A DNA stretch of 64,000 nucleotides from Marinilabiliales bacterium (GTDB lineage Bacteria > Bacteroidota > Bacteroidia > Bacteroidales > ML635J-15): assembly GCA_002869385.1 (NCBI GenBank), contig PKTB01000022.1, positions 186,001 to 250,000 on the forward strand. The letters are read 5' to 3'. Position numbers and translations under genes: made by a program. Below are positions 1 to 9,416 of the stretch, piece after piece; position 1 is the stretch's first letter, and each line of letters opens with the position of its first letter. A model generated the notes under the pieces. That model was not told where the DNA came from and searched no databases. It was given only the letters and a program-made list of their open reading frames with translations.

Positions 1-8
1 AGAAGTAA

Positions 9-1034
9 TTAGTCAATTTTCAGATCTTTAAAAGACTTTTTCTTGTTTAAATAATAATCGAAAACAATACTTCTGTTATATAGTGAATTCAAATACTTTG
101 TTGACTTGGATTTTAACAACTTACGTTTTTTTCTTATACTGTTAGATTTAAACCAGAAATGTAACCATGCTTTAACAACTCCGAAATATTCTTTAATATT
201 ACCTTGAAAAATCATTCTCCATGCAGCAACATGATCAAGAATAAATCTAATAAATAGTACTTTTATACCCGACTTTTTGGGTAGGTTCTTTTTTATTAGG
301 AATAAATTGTTTCTAAAATTGAGAAATGTTTTAAAAGGATTAGACTTTGGTAGAGTTCCACCACCAACATGGTAAACATATGATTTTGGTTCACATACAA
401 TTCTATATCCCAGATTTTGAACTCGCCAACATAAATCGATTTCTTCCTGATGGGCAAAAAAATCATCATCGAACCCTTAAATTTTATTGAAAATTTCAGA
501 CCTAATCATTAAAGCAGCTCCACTTATCCAGAAACAATCTGATAATTTATCATATTGACCTTGGTCTTTTTCGCAAGTTTCAAATATTCGACCTCTACAA
601 AAAGGGTATCCTAGTTTATCGATAAAACCTCCTGAAGCACCTGCATATTCAAACATGGATTTGTCGTGGTAACTAAGTAACTTTGGACCACAAACTGCAA
701 TGCTTTCATTTGATTCCATTAAATCTATTAATGGTTCTAACCAATTTCTAGGTACTTCGATATCAGAATTTAATAACAGATAGTATTTTGATTTTATTTG
801 TGCTAGACCTTTATTGTATCCTCCAGTAAAACCATAGTTTTTATCAAGTAATATGAGTTTTATACTCGAAAAGTTATTTTCAAGGAAACTAACTGAATCA
901 TCTTTCGAATCATTATCTATTACCCAAATTTCTGCTAATTCAGGATTAGTATGCTGAACTAAAGTTGGCAGGAACTTCTCAAGAAACTTCTTACCATTCC
1001 AATTTAATATGACTATTGCAGTTTTTGGGTTCAT
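9..1034 (-). CDS. GT2-family glycosyltransferase, interrupted by one in-frame TAA
   Basis: This is a family 2 glycosyltransferase of the rhamnosyltransferase type, probably adding sugars to cell-surface polysaccharide in the cytoplasm. The N-terminus has the nucleotide-sugar fold (AIVILNWNG, then VIDNDSKDDS) and the DxD-like motif LLNSDIEVP. After the stop the frame continues with GFDDDFFAHQEEIDLCWR, the acceptor-side ED motif of the family, and ends in a basic tail. The full length would be 341 residues, normal for the family. A TAA at 477-479 (codon 186) splits it just before GFDDDFF. There is no frameshift. It reads as one gene with a point nonsense change, probably from Glu. The stop at position 9 is close to the window edge but the gene is complete. 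Confidence 0.85.
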
Positions 1035-1108
1035 TGTTAGTTTTTAGTATTTATATGAGAATGGTTCGCTTTGAATATTATAAATTAAGCTTGCCAGAGC
1101 AAAAGCAA

Positions 1109-1168
1109 GGGGCATGGGGCATAGGGCCCTTCAAGTGGCTACTATGCTCCATGCACTATGCTCCATGC
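1109..1168. repeat. Intergenic inverted repeat GCATGGGGCATAG / CTATGCTCCATGC
   Basis: The left arm ggggcatggggcatag (1109-1124) is nearly the reverse complement of two tandem right arms, ctatgctccatgc at 1142-1154 and 1156-1168. The element lies between the starts/ends of the glycosyltransferase and phoH and is much richer in GC than its surroundings. It could form a hairpin with either right arm. The rest of 1035-1214 shows nothing else. It looks like a short dispersed intergenic repeat, but the window holds no second copy to prove that. Confidence 0.6.
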
Positions 1169-1214
1169 TATTTTTCATTTTTCAGTCTTTTTTTAATAAT
1201 TATTTTTTAATTTT

Positions 1215-2567
1215 CTATAATAGGTCGCTTGCTAATTCAGCGAGATAATATCTTTCTCCTTTTACAAGATTTATATGTGCAAAAATATCCTTACCTTTCA
1301 TTTTTGTTGTCAGATATGTTAATCCGTTTGATCTTGCATCAAGATAAGGAGAGTCTATCTGACCGATATCTCCGGTAAATACAATCTTGGTTCCTTCACC
1401 AGCACGAGTGATAATTGTTTTAATCTCATGTGGTGTTAGGTTTTGAGCTTCGTCAATAATAAAGAATACTTTTGATAAACTTCTACCTCTGATATAAGCA
1501 AGTGGTTCAATAAGCAATTTCTCACTTTGTAATAACTCATCAATTTTATTAAAGTCAGGGCTTTGAGCTTTATATTGATGTTTAATTACACTTAAATTAT
1601 CAAATAGTTGTTGCATATATGGTGTTATCTTTTCTTTTGCATCACCGGGGAGATACCCCATTTCTTTATTGGATAAAGCAACTATTGGACGTGCAAGAAA
1701 AATCTGTTGAAAATCTCTTCTTTGATGTAATGCAGCAGCAAGAGCAAGTAGTGTTTTTCCTGTTCCAGCCTTGCCTGTTAAACTTACCAGAGATACTTCA
1801 GGACGTAAAAGGGCATCTATTGCAAATGCTTGTTCTGCATTGCGCGGCTCAATCCCGTAAACAGTAGTTTTCATAACCCTTTCAACGTTCTTTGTCACAG
1901 GATTGTAGTGAGCAAGGGCACTAGAAGAACCATTTTTTAAAATGAAATATTGATTTGCATGTGGTTCCAGACTCTCACGAAGTTCGTCAAGTGGAACACC
2001 ATCATTATTCTCGTATAGTTTGTTTATAATTTCTTTTTCCAGACTACTTACAGTTAATACTTCTCTGTTTAATTTATCGACGTTTTCAACCTGATCGTTT
2101 TTATAATCTTCAGCATTGATTCCTAATGCTTTTGCTTTTACTCTAAGGTTTATATCTTTAGTAACAATGGTAGGGTTTTTTTCGGGATAATGAGTAAGGT
2201 AATATTCTGCGACTGATAAGATCATATGGTCGGGTCTTTTCTCAGGAAAATTATTTATTAATTTCTCAGAGAATGGTTTTCCCGGTTCAATAAACAGACG
2301 ACCTAATCCTTCGCCAAGACTAACACCTTTTTTAAAGAAATCATCACCAGAAAGTTTATCAATATTTCTGGTAAACTCTCTCGCATGAAAGTTAATTAAA
2401 TCATTACCTTTTTTAAACTTGTCTAACTCTTCCAGAACAACTAAAGGAATAACAATATCATTTTCTTCAAATTTAAAAAGACATTTAAAATCATGAAGTA
2501 AAACATTAGTATCTAAGATAAAGGTCTTGGATGTTTTTTTTGTTTTGGTAGTGCTTTTCTTTGCCAT
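1215..2567 (-). CDS. PhoH-like protein: PIN domain plus PhoH ATPase
   Basis: A 450-residue protein of the PhoH2 type: an N-terminal PIN ribonuclease domain (about residues 15-150, with LDTNVLL supplying a metal-binding Asp) joined to a PhoH P-loop ATPase (Walker A GKAGTGKT at 265-272, Walker B FFIIDEAQ near 368-375, and TGD sensor at 398-400). Family members are RNA helicase/ribonuclease fusions. The gene is intact. Residue Q320 sits where the family has Pro (PYMQPL) and Y440 where it usually has Ser; both are single C>A changes and fit the transversion pattern seen across the window. It is monocistronic, divergent from the gene at 2763. Confidence 0.92.
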   Translation of the reverse strand: MAKKSTTKTKKTSKTFILDTNVLLHDFKCLFKFEENDIVIPLVVLEELDKFKKGNDLINFHAREFTRNIDKLSGDDFFKKGVSLGEGLGRLFIEPGKPFSEKLINNFPEKRPDHMILSVAEYYLTHYPEKNPTIVTKDINLRVKAKALGINAEDYKNDQVENVDKLNREVLTVSSLEKEIINKLYENNDGVPLDELRESLEPHANQYFILKNGSSSALAHYNPVTKNVERVMKTTVYGIEPRNAEQAFAIDALLRPEVSLVSLTGKAGTGKTLLALAAALHQRRDFQQIFLARPIVALSNKEMGYLPGDAKEKITPYMQQLFDNLSVIKHQYKAQSPDFNKIDELLQSEKLLIEPLAYIRGRSLSKVFFIIDEAQNLTPHEIKTIITRAGEGTKIVFTGDIGQIDSPYLDARSNGLTYLTTKMKGKDIFAHINLVKGERYYLAELASDLL

Positions 2568-2592
2568 AGGTAGAATTTAATTAAGTACTTTA

Positions 2593-2600
2593 CAAAGATA
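2593..2600 (-). promoter_or_regulatory. -7 box TATCTTTG for the PhoH-like gene
   Basis: On the reverse strand the sequence reads TATCTTTG, matching the Bacteroidota -7 consensus TAnnTTTG, about 25 nt upstream of the start codon. No clear -33 TTTG is visible at the usual distance. Confidence 0.45.
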
Positions 2601-2736
2601 TTAAAATTAGACCTGAGTTTTTAGTTAAATAACGCTGTATATTAACAACCTATTGTGAAGTTATCATATAAACTCGGATTCAAATCTTTATTTGGATATT
2701 TACATAATTTTATTTCATTACTTACGTTTTGATAGT

Positions 2737-2744
2737 TATATTTG
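2737..2744 (+). promoter_or_regulatory. -7 box TATATTTG for the outer-membrane protein at 2763
   Basis: TATATTTG fits the Bacteroidota -7 consensus and lies 18 nt before the GTG start at 2763, implying a leader of roughly ten bases. Confidence 0.45.
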
Positions 2745-2762
2745 TTGATAAAATTACTCTAA

Positions 2763-3383
2763 GTGAAAATAAGAAGTTTAATAATATCGTTTGTTATAGT
2801 TGGTCTAAGTGTAGTTCAACTGTTCGGACAGGATGGTTCTAACACACCAAGGACAACAGGTCAATTATCCAAATGGGATAAAATGTTTCCTGAGGTTAAA
2901 TATGGAGACAATATATACAATACCGGTAGCAACTGGTTTACATTTGGTTATGGGCCAAGTCTTCATTTGAACAAAAGTACATTGAATTATAATATGCAAT
3001 TATGTTTTTATTGGAGGTATAGAGCGCTGTATTTCAATGCAGGATGGCATCATGCTTCACCAGAGCCAAAATTATTTTTAGCAAGACCGATGGAACAATT
3101 AAATGATATTTATGGAGGTGCAGGGATACGTTTTGAAGATAGATGGTATAATTTTGCTTTTTTTATTGGACCTTCCTTTGCTATATCATGGATTCCAGAA
3201 ACTGATGCTTCCAGTAAGATTAATTATCAGTTAGGTGCAGTTACAGAAGTTCAACTAACTTTCAAATACTTGTACGATCTTTGTATTGGAACATCTTTTT
3301 ATGGTAGCTTTAATAAAAGATATCAGGTTGCAGGAGTAAGATTACATTTTTATTTTTCGAACGCATTTGTTACTAAATATTAA
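2763..3383 (+). CDS. Small predicted outer-membrane beta-barrel protein
   Basis: A 206-residue protein of unknown function. A signal peptide of about 22 residues ends at LFGQ. The rest alternates aromatic and small residues in strands that suit an outer-membrane barrel (for example WFTFGYGPSLHL, AGIRFEDRWYNFAFFIGPSF) and it ends in aromatic-rich HFYFSNAFVTKY. The start is GTG, supported by the hydrophobic signal directly after it and by the promoter box upstream. The next gene follows within about 20 bases, so the two may be cotranscribed. I do not recognise a named family. Confidence 0.7.
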   Translation: MKIRSLIISFVIVGLSVVQLFGQDGSNTPRTTGQLSKWDKMFPEVKYGDNIYNTGSNWFTFGYGPSLHLNKSTLNYNMQLCFYWRYRALYFNAGWHHASPEPKLFLARPMEQLNDIYGGAGIRFEDRWYNFAFFIGPSFAISWIPETDASSKINYQLGAVTEVQLTFKYLYDLCIGTSFYGSFNKRYQVAGVRLHFYFSNAFVTKY

Positions 3384-3399
3384 TTAAAACTTAAATAGA

Positions 3400-4770
3400 A
3401 TGGATTACATTAACAATTACATTTAAGAAAACAAAGAAAGGTTTTTCGAAGAACTGTTTGGTTTGATAAGAATACCTTCAATTAGCTCAATTCAGGACCA
3501 TAAACCGGATATGATTAAATGTGCTGAATATTGGAAAGAGTCAATATTAAAAGCCGGTGCAGACAAAGCAGAAGTTATGCCTACAGATGGTAACCCTGTT
3601 GTTTATGGTGAAAAAATTATTGATCCGGCTTTGCCTACAGTTATTGTTTATGCTCACTATGATGTTATGCCTGTTGATCCGATAGATTTATGGAACAATC
3701 CACCTTTTGAACCAGTTATTAAAGATGGTAAAATCTGGGCTCGTGGTGCAGATGATGACAAAGGTCAGGGGTTTATGCATGCAAAAGCATTTGAATTGAT
3801 GATTAAGACGAACACCCTACCTTGTAATGTTAAGTTTATGATAGAAGGTGAAGAAGAAATTGGTTCACCAAGTTTAGGAAAATGGTGTGCAGAACATAAA
3901 GAAATGCTTAAAGGAGACATAATCCTTGTTTCAGATACAGGTATGATTGCTCGTGATATTCCTAGTATTACTACAGGATTGAGAGGTTTATCATATTGGG
4001 AAGTTAAAGTTACAGGTCCTAATAAAGATTTACATAGTGGGCTTTTTGGTGGTGCTGTTGCAAATCCAATTAATGTTTTAAGTAAAATGATTGCAGACTT
4101 ACAGGATGAGGATGGTAAGGTAACAATACCTGGTTTTTATGATGACGTTCTTGAGGTTTCTGCTGAAGAAAGAAAACTATTAGCCGAAGCTCCATTTAGT
4201 GAGCAAGAATATAAAGATGCAATTGATGTGAAAGCATTAAAAGGTGAAAAAGGTTATACTACTGGTGAAAGAACTGGAATCAGACCTAGTTTTGACGTAT
4301 GTGGTATATGGGGTGGATATACTGGAGAAGGTGCAAAAACAGTACTTCCTTCTATAGCTCAGGCTAAAATATCTACTCGTTTAGTTCCACATCAAGATAA
4401 TGTTAAGATTTCAAAATTATTTAAAGAACATTTAGAATCTATAGCACCTGATTATGTTAAAGTTGAAGTTACTCCTTTACATGGTGGTCAGGGATATGTG
4501 TGTCCTATTGATTTACCCGCATATAAAGCTGCTGAAAAAGCATATTCAGATGTATTTGGAAAACGTCCGGTAACGGTTCGTAGCGGTGGAAGTATTCCAA
4601 TTATCTCAACTTTTGAGGAAGTTCTTGGTATTAAATCAGTATTAATGGGATTTGGTCTAGAAAGCGATGCTATTCACTCTCCAAATGAAAACTATCCTGT
4701 TGAGAACTTTATTAACGGAATCAAAACTATTCCTTTGTTCTATAAGTATTTTGTGGAGCTTATGAAGTAA
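3400..4770 (+). CDS. M20-family dipeptidase, interrupted by an early TAA
   Basis: A metallopeptidase of the M20 (ArgE/DapE/CPG2) group, 456 residues, which cleaves dipeptides in the cytoplasm using two zinc ions. Metal-ligand motifs are visible: YAHYDVMPVD (His 86, Asp 88), ARGADDDKG (near 115-121), and the catalytic glutamate pair in EGEEEIG (near 150-154). The ATG at 3400 gives the usual N-terminus MDYINNYI…ENKERFFEELF, but codon 9 (3424-3426) is TAA. From the helix pattern the lost residue is most likely Glu. A downstream TTG at 3463 could start a product only if the first helix were dispensable. A strong terminator follows. Confidence 0.88.
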
Positions 4771-4795
4771 TATAGATAACCCAAAGATTTGGGCA

Positions 4796-4831
4796 AAAAA
4801 ATAAGGCAAGATTTTCTTGCCTTATTTTTTT
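4796..4831. terminator. Bidirectional terminator between convergent genes
   Basis: The stem AATAAGGCAAG / CTTGCCTTATT is flanked by an A-run on the left and a T-run on the right, so it works in both directions. It lies between the dipeptidase and the convergent zinc-ribbon gene. A smaller CCCAAA/TTTGGG hairpin precedes it at about 4780-4793. Confidence 0.85.
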
Positions 4832-4846
4832 ATGTTGTGTTTACTT

Positions 4847-5227
4847 TTACATCTTTTCCAAATAGTTATCCTTATGGTCACCATAAGCTTCTACACCTTT
4901 TTCATGAACAGAGTATGTAGCTTTTTCACCAAGTATTTTTGAAAAGACAATATTAGATTCCTTACCAGTCTCATCAACCATAATTACTTTAGCAAGGTTA
5001 CTGTCATATTCTTCTGCATTGAGATTCTCATAACAGATAGGGCAAATGAAATTTACATGGTCTCCTGCTTCAAAATTAACATTATCGTTTTTACGAAAAC
5101 TGTAATCACCGATTTCTGTGCTTAATAAAACTATTGCATAATCACCACTATTATTTTTGGTCAAAAATATAATTTCATTTCCTATACTTAAGTGACCACC
5201 ACATTTTGGACAAATATAATTTTTCAT
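4847..5227 (-). CDS. Conserved two-CxxC zinc-ribbon protein
   Basis: A 126-residue soluble protein with two Cys pairs, CPKC at 6-9 and CPIC near 62-65, spaced as one zinc-binding ribbon. The C-terminal half contains LAKVIMVDETGKE and GDHKDNYLEKM, which I recall from short uncharacterised Bacteroidota proteins. The function is unknown; no catalytic motif is visible. It is monocistronic with its own promoter box and the shared terminator. Confidence 0.72.
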   Translation of the reverse strand: MKNYICPKCGGHLSIGNEIIFLTKNNSGDYAIVLLSTEIGDYSFRKNDNVNFEAGDHVNFICPICYENLNAEEYDSNLAKVIMVDETGKESNIVFSKILGEKATYSVHEKGVEAYGDHKDNYLEKM

Positions 5228-5248
5228 ATCAGTAACATTTTATACAAA

Positions 5249-5256
5249 CAAATGTA
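5249..5256 (-). promoter_or_regulatory. -7 box TACATTTG for the zinc-ribbon gene
   Basis: The reverse strand reads TACATTTG, a full match to TAnnTTTG, 22 nt before the start codon at 5227. Confidence 0.5.
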
Positions 5257-5309
5257 GGGAAAAAAACTTTATCTTTTTAAAAATCCAACTAAAATTTAAT
5301 AAACAATTA

Positions 5310-5317
5310 TACTTTTG
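5310..5317 (+). promoter_or_regulatory. -7 box TACTTTTG for the U32 peptidase gene
   Basis: TACTTTTG matches TAnnTTTG and lies 19 nt before the ATG at 5336, diverging from the promoter at 5249-5256. Confidence 0.5.
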
Positions 5318-5335
5318 CTAAATATTTGTAATTAA

Positions 5336-7303
5336 ATGCGTAAACCTGAGTTATTATTACCTGCCGGTTCAATGGAAATGTTCTTCGCTGCAATGGAAGG
5401 AGGTGCTGATGCTGTTTATGCTGGAGTAAAGAACTTTAACGCCAGAAGTCGTGCAAAAAATTTTAGTTTTGCTGATATTTATAATATTTGTCAGGAAGCA
5501 CACAGGCGGAATAAAAAAGTATATGTAACTTTAAATACAATTATAAAAAACAGTGAACTACCTGAAATATTAAACACAATAAACCTGCTTAATAAATCCG
5601 GAGTTGATGCTATAATCTTTCAGGATCTTGCAGTTTTAAATTTTGTAAAAAAACTATACAGGAACATTGAGGCTCATGCCAGTACACAATTTGGAATACA
5701 TAATTCGATAGGTGTTGAATATTTAAGGAAACATGGAGTTAAAAGGTCAATTTTGTCACGTGAAGTCAACTTCCCTGAACTTGAAATGATCTCAAGAAAA
5801 AAGAAAGCTCCTTCTGAAATTGAAATTTTTGTACATGGGGCTCTTTGTTATTCATTTTCAGGCCAATGCTTATTTAGCTCGTATTTAGGTGGATTTTCTG
5901 CAAATCGAGGTATGTGTGCACAGGTTTGTAGGAGGGAATTTAAAACAGAGAACAATGCCGGGAATGTTTTTAGTTTAAAAGATTTGGAATTAATAGATTA
6001 TATTCCAAAACTATCTGAGATAGGTATAAGTTCTTTAAAAATCGAGGGAAGAATGAAGTCAGCTGATTATGCATATGTAACAGCTAAAGCATACAGAATG
6101 GCAATTGACAATCATGAAAAGATTAAGGAAGCTAAAGAACTGCTAAGGTTTGACTTTGCAAGAGAAAAAACAAGTTGGTTTGTTGGTAAAAAGCTTGATA
6201 ATGCAATTACTGAAAATCAAGGTGCTGGTATATTTGTTGGTAGGATTTATGAGCTTGACGAAAATGGCTTTAAGGTAAAATCAGAAGTTGAGATAAAAGA
6301 ATATCACAGATTAAGATGCCGGAATGCAAAAGATACAGAAGCAAATTTTGTAAATATTGACAAAATCTACCATTCGGGATCTGATTATTTTATTAATTGT
6401 GATATTAAAGGGCTTAATATTGATGATGAGGTTTATATTGTAGGTACAAAGCAATTTAAATATAAAATTGACCTCCCCAGAAAAGCATTTATAACAACAA
6501 ACCTGAATTTTAAACAATCACAGAAAATTGTATCAACATTTAAGTTGAAAAACAAAAATTCATCAAAAGAAAAATATTATTTGCGCACTTCTGATGTTAA
6601 CGGCCTTTTAATTCCGGCAAATCAATTTGAGTGTATCATTTTAAAGTCGGATTTACGCTCACTGAAAGAATTGATAAAAGCGGGAATAGATTCAAAACTA
6701 AAATCAAAGTTGATAATAGAACTCCCAAAATATATTAGTGAACTTAATTTAAACGAATATCGTTCTGTTATAGCTGATTTAAATGCTAAAGGATTAAAAC
6801 AATTCTCCTTAAGTCATATATCTCAGAAGGAATTATTGCCTAATGGAGCGGAATTTATTACAAATGAGTCTGTTTATGCTTTGAATGATATTGCAATAAA
6901 CTTTATTCAGTCAGAAGGAGCAAAAGAATATATTTACCCTTATGAGAATGAATATCCGAATTTGCTAAAAGGACGTGATAGAAATGGAATAATCACGATT
7001 TTCTTTTACCCTGAATTGTTTTATTCGCGCATGCCAGTTAAGTCGGGTGATATTTTAAGAGATAATACGGGTAAAAAATATCATAAAGTTGTTAAATCTG
7101 TATTTACAGTCATTTATCCTGATCAGCCTGTATCTTTAACGCATAATATATCCAAGTTAAAATCTAAAGGGTTTAACAAATTTCTTATTGATATTTCCTA
7201 TGAAAAGAATCCAAACAGGATAGGAGATATTATGAAGTCTCTTAAAAATTCAAGTAAAATTCAAGGGACAAGTGATTTTAATATGAAAAAAGGTTTGAGG
7301 TAA
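5336..7303 (+). CDS. U32-family peptidase (RlhA/YhbU-like)
   Basis: A 655-residue member of peptidase family U32, related to the RlhA/TrhP group that hydroxylates RNA. The N-terminus has the family signature PELLLPAGS…GGADAVYAG and the conserved block FVHGALCYSFSGQCLFSSYLGG (residues about 165-188) followed by the Cys cluster GMCAQVCRREF, which suits an iron-sulfur site. SLKIEGRMKSADY near 235 is also typical. The C-terminal third is the extended DUF3656-like region of the longer family members. The gene is intact and transcribed from its own promoter. The 110 bases after it show no convincing terminator. Confidence 0.85.
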   Translation: MRKPELLLPAGSMEMFFAAMEGGADAVYAGVKNFNARSRAKNFSFADIYNICQEAHRRNKKVYVTLNTIIKNSELPEILNTINLLNKSGVDAIIFQDLAVLNFVKKLYRNIEAHASTQFGIHNSIGVEYLRKHGVKRSILSREVNFPELEMISRKKKAPSEIEIFVHGALCYSFSGQCLFSSYLGGFSANRGMCAQVCRREFKTENNAGNVFSLKDLELIDYIPKLSEIGISSLKIEGRMKSADYAYVTAKAYRMAIDNHEKIKEAKELLRFDFAREKTSWFVGKKLDNAITENQGAGIFVGRIYELDENGFKVKSEVEIKEYHRLRCRNAKDTEANFVNIDKIYHSGSDYFINCDIKGLNIDDEVYIVGTKQFKYKIDLPRKAFITTNLNFKQSQKIVSTFKLKNKNSSKEKYYLRTSDVNGLLIPANQFECIILKSDLRSLKELIKAGIDSKLKSKLIIELPKYISELNLNEYRSVIADLNAKGLKQFSLSHISQKELLPNGAEFITNESVYALNDIAINFIQSEGAKEYIYPYENEYPNLLKGRDRNGIITIFFYPELFYSRMPVKSGDILRDNTGKKYHKVVKSVFTVIYPDQPVSLTHNISKLKSKGFNKFLIDISYEKNPNRIGDIMKSLKNSSKIQGTSDFNMKKGLR

Positions 7304-7413
7304 GGGAGAGTTCGGAGTGAGCTAAAGTACTTAGAGTTTGAAGTTAAAAGATTTTAGCTTCGAATGGAGCGTTTAGTATTGTTTAGCATATTATCAACCT
7401 TCACCGTCATCTT

Positions 7414-8202
7414 CTAATCCCCGGTCTTATTAAGGAAGCTTGTAATAATTTTGCTAATTCTTTCGTGTTGAGTCACTTTGTAGATTTTTCCCCTTCTGGC
7501 TACTGCAATATTACCGGTTTGTTCGGAAACAACTATGGTTATTGTATCTGTAACTTCTGACATTCCAAGTGCAGACCGGTGTCTTAAACCGTATTCTTTA
7601 GGTAAATCAGAGGTTGAGGATAATGGTAAAATGCACTTGGCAGCAACAATTTTATTATCAGAAACTAATACAGCACCGTCATGTAATGGTGCATCTTTAT
7701 GAAAAATAGATTTAATTAACTGTGTGTTTATATCTGAGTTTAGAATTTCACCGGTTTCAGCAAACGTTCTTAGTGATGCATCTCTTGAGATAACAATTAA
7801 TGCGCCTGTTTTTGTTCTTGATAATTCAATACAAGCCTGAGTAATTCTTTCAATATTTACTGTGCTATACCCGGACTGAAAGCGTGAGTTACGTATAAGT
7901 CGGAATGTGCCGCCTTTAACATATCTGTTTCCTATCATTAGTAAAAATTGTCGTATTTCTTGTTGGAACACAACAATAAGGGCAATCATACCCACACCTA
8001 TAACCTGTCCCATAATGGTGCCAATAAGCTCCATTTTCATTGCTTTTACTAGCAACCAGGTAAGATAAATCAGAAAGATTCCGGCAAATATTCTCATTGC
8101 AGCAGTACACTTAATTAGAGTATATAGCTGATATAATAAGAATGCTACCAGAAATATATCCAGAATGTCAAGAAATCTTATATGTATAAATGCTGCCAGC
8201 AT
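7414..8202 (-). CDS. cdaA: Diadenylate cyclase CdaA (c-di-AMP synthase)
   Basis: A membrane-anchored diadenylate cyclase, 262 residues, making c-di-AMP from two ATP. Three hydrophobic segments fill the first 85 residues (FLDILDIFLVAFLLYQLYTL, IFAGIFLIYLTWLL, VIGVGMIALIVVF). The DAC domain follows with the catalytic motifs DGAVLV and LRHRSALG. It lies 122 bases downstream of folP on the same strand, an arrangement common in Bacteroidota. Residue C32 replaces the conserved Gly of the K-G-T motif, a G>T type change. Otherwise complete. Confidence 0.93.
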   Translation of the reverse strand: MLAAFIHIRFLDILDIFLVAFLLYQLYTLIKCTAAMRIFAGIFLIYLTWLLVKAMKMELIGTIMGQVIGVGMIALIVVFQQEIRQFLLMIGNRYVKGGTFRLIRNSRFQSGYSTVNIERITQACIELSRTKTGALIVISRDASLRTFAETGEILNSDINTQLIKSIFHKDAPLHDGAVLVSDNKIVAAKCILPLSSTSDLPKEYGLRHRSALGMSEVTDTITIVVSEQTGNIAVARRGKIYKVTQHERISKIITSFLNKTGD

Positions 8203-8324
8203 AATGCAAAATTATTATTTTTTATTGAATATGCAATCAGGGGAAGTTAATAGCATTTTTGGGATTTGTTGTTCAAACGCGATCGGAGTCGCGCTTTAGC
8301 TTCTATTAGAAATATTTATTATTA

Positions 8325-9155
8325 TTAAGAGCTTATCGTTTTTTGAAACAAATCAATAACTTCGCGCCCTTCTTTAACATCGTGAACGCGCAAAATATCA
8401 GCACCTTTTTGAAGAGCAATGGTGTTTAAAACACTTGTTCCGTTGAGAGCTTTGTCTGGGCTTGTGTTTAAGTGTCTCCAAATCATTGATTTTCTCGATA
8501 AGCCTGCTAATATAGGGAGGTTGAAAATTTCAAATTCTTCAAGTTTGTTTAGGAGTTCAAAGTTTTGATCAATTGTTTTAGAAAATCCAAAACCGGGGTC
8601 TAAAATTACATCATTTACTCCAAGAGAATTTAATTGTTTCATTTTTTTCGAGAAATACAAAATAATATCATCTGTCAGTGATTTATAATCTGTCTTATCT
8701 TGCATATTTTCAGGAGTCCCTTTCATATGCATCATAACATAAGGAACTTTACATTCTGCAACAGTTTCAAACATTTTATTATCATATTCTCCTCCACTAA
8801 TATCATTAATGATTGAGATCCCATAATCTTTAACGGCAATTTTTGCAATTTATGAACGAATTGTGTCTATTGAAAAATATTTATCAGCAAAGTTATTGTT
8901 TATTAGTTTAAATACCGATTCTAATCTTTTCAGTTCTTCTTTTTCATTAATGATTTTTGCTACCGGACGCGATGACATACCTCCGACATCAATTATATCA
9001 GCACCATAATCAAACATTTTCTGAATTTTATTCTTTAATTCGGTGTCCGAATTAACTCTACTTCCTTGATAAAACGAGTCAGGAGTGAAATTAAGAATAC
9101 CCATTAAAAGAGGTTTTTGTAAATCAATGAGATGTCCTTTGATATTTATTGTCAT
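8325..9155 (-). CDS. folP: Dihydropteroate synthase FolP, interrupted by one TAA
   Basis: Condenses dihydropterin pyrophosphate with p-aminobenzoate in folate synthesis. Family motifs in order are MGILNFTPDSF (residues 18-28), IDVGGMSSRP (55-64), FSIDTIRS (before the stop), INDISGG, DPGFGF and GLSRKSM. The full length is 276 residues, normal for the family. The ATG at 9155 is chosen because it lies just before GHLIDLQKP and just after a promoter box. TAA at 8850-8852 replaces codon 102, where DTxRxE of the family has Glu. Residue V65 also replaces the invariant Gly of SRPGA (GGA to GTA). Both are G>T on the coding strand. Confidence 0.93.
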
Positions 9156-9164
9156 TTTTTTTTT

Positions 9165-9172
9165 CAAAGATA
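9165..9172 (-). promoter_or_regulatory. -7 box TATCTTTG just upstream of folP
   Basis: The reverse strand reads TATCTTTG. The box is only 9 nt from the folP start codon at 9155, so a transcript from it would have almost no leader. Confidence 0.4.
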
Positions 9173-9181
9173 GAAAAAAGT

Positions 9182-9327
9182 TGAGAAGACCGAAGACGGG
9201 AGGCGGAAGTATGTTAGGGGGAGCTTGGGAGATATTGTAAATGCACACGGCCGTGCGCATTTACATATATTCAAAAAGGCTTGTACTGCGGTCAACTTCG
9301 GTCTTCGATCTTCGGTCTCCTGTCTTA
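9182..9327. repeat. Nested intergenic inverted repeat with 30-bp palindrome
   Basis: Between divergent folP and tmk lies a GC-rich element. At its centre, 9236-9265 is an almost perfect 30-bp palindrome (TGTAAATGC.CACGGCCGTG.GCATTTACA, one mismatched pair). Its flanks carry related GAAGACCGAAGAC-like arms in inverted orientation (9185-9200 and 9297-9325). The base composition is unlike the surrounding AT-rich spacer. It resembles a small dispersed palindromic repeat rather than an operator for either gene. Confidence 0.6.
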
Positions 9328-9381
9328 AAAACAAGTTAATAAATAGCTGATATTATTCATGGTAAAATGCTTTAAAATTTA

Positions 9382-9389
9382 TAAATTTG
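9382..9389 (+). promoter_or_regulatory. -7 box TAAATTTG for the tmk operon
   Basis: TAAATTTG matches TAnnTTTG and lies 28 nt before the tmk start at 9417. It would drive the forward run tmk to prmA. Confidence 0.5.
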
Positions 9390-9416
9390 GCATTTAGAAA
9401 TTGTAAAATTGAGATT

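Noticed and set aside
1016..1210. Short forward reading frame ahead of the PhoH-like gene
   Set aside because: It runs through the intergenic repeat and the antisense of the glycosyltransferase start, and has no recognisable features.
7304..7413. Possible small gene or repeat between the U32 peptidase and cdaA
   Set aside because: No start, conserved motif or clear inverted repeat could be supported.
8278..8293. CGCGA/TCGCG hairpin between cdaA and folP
   Set aside because: A 5-bp stem with no U-run and no second copy is too weak to call a terminator or element.
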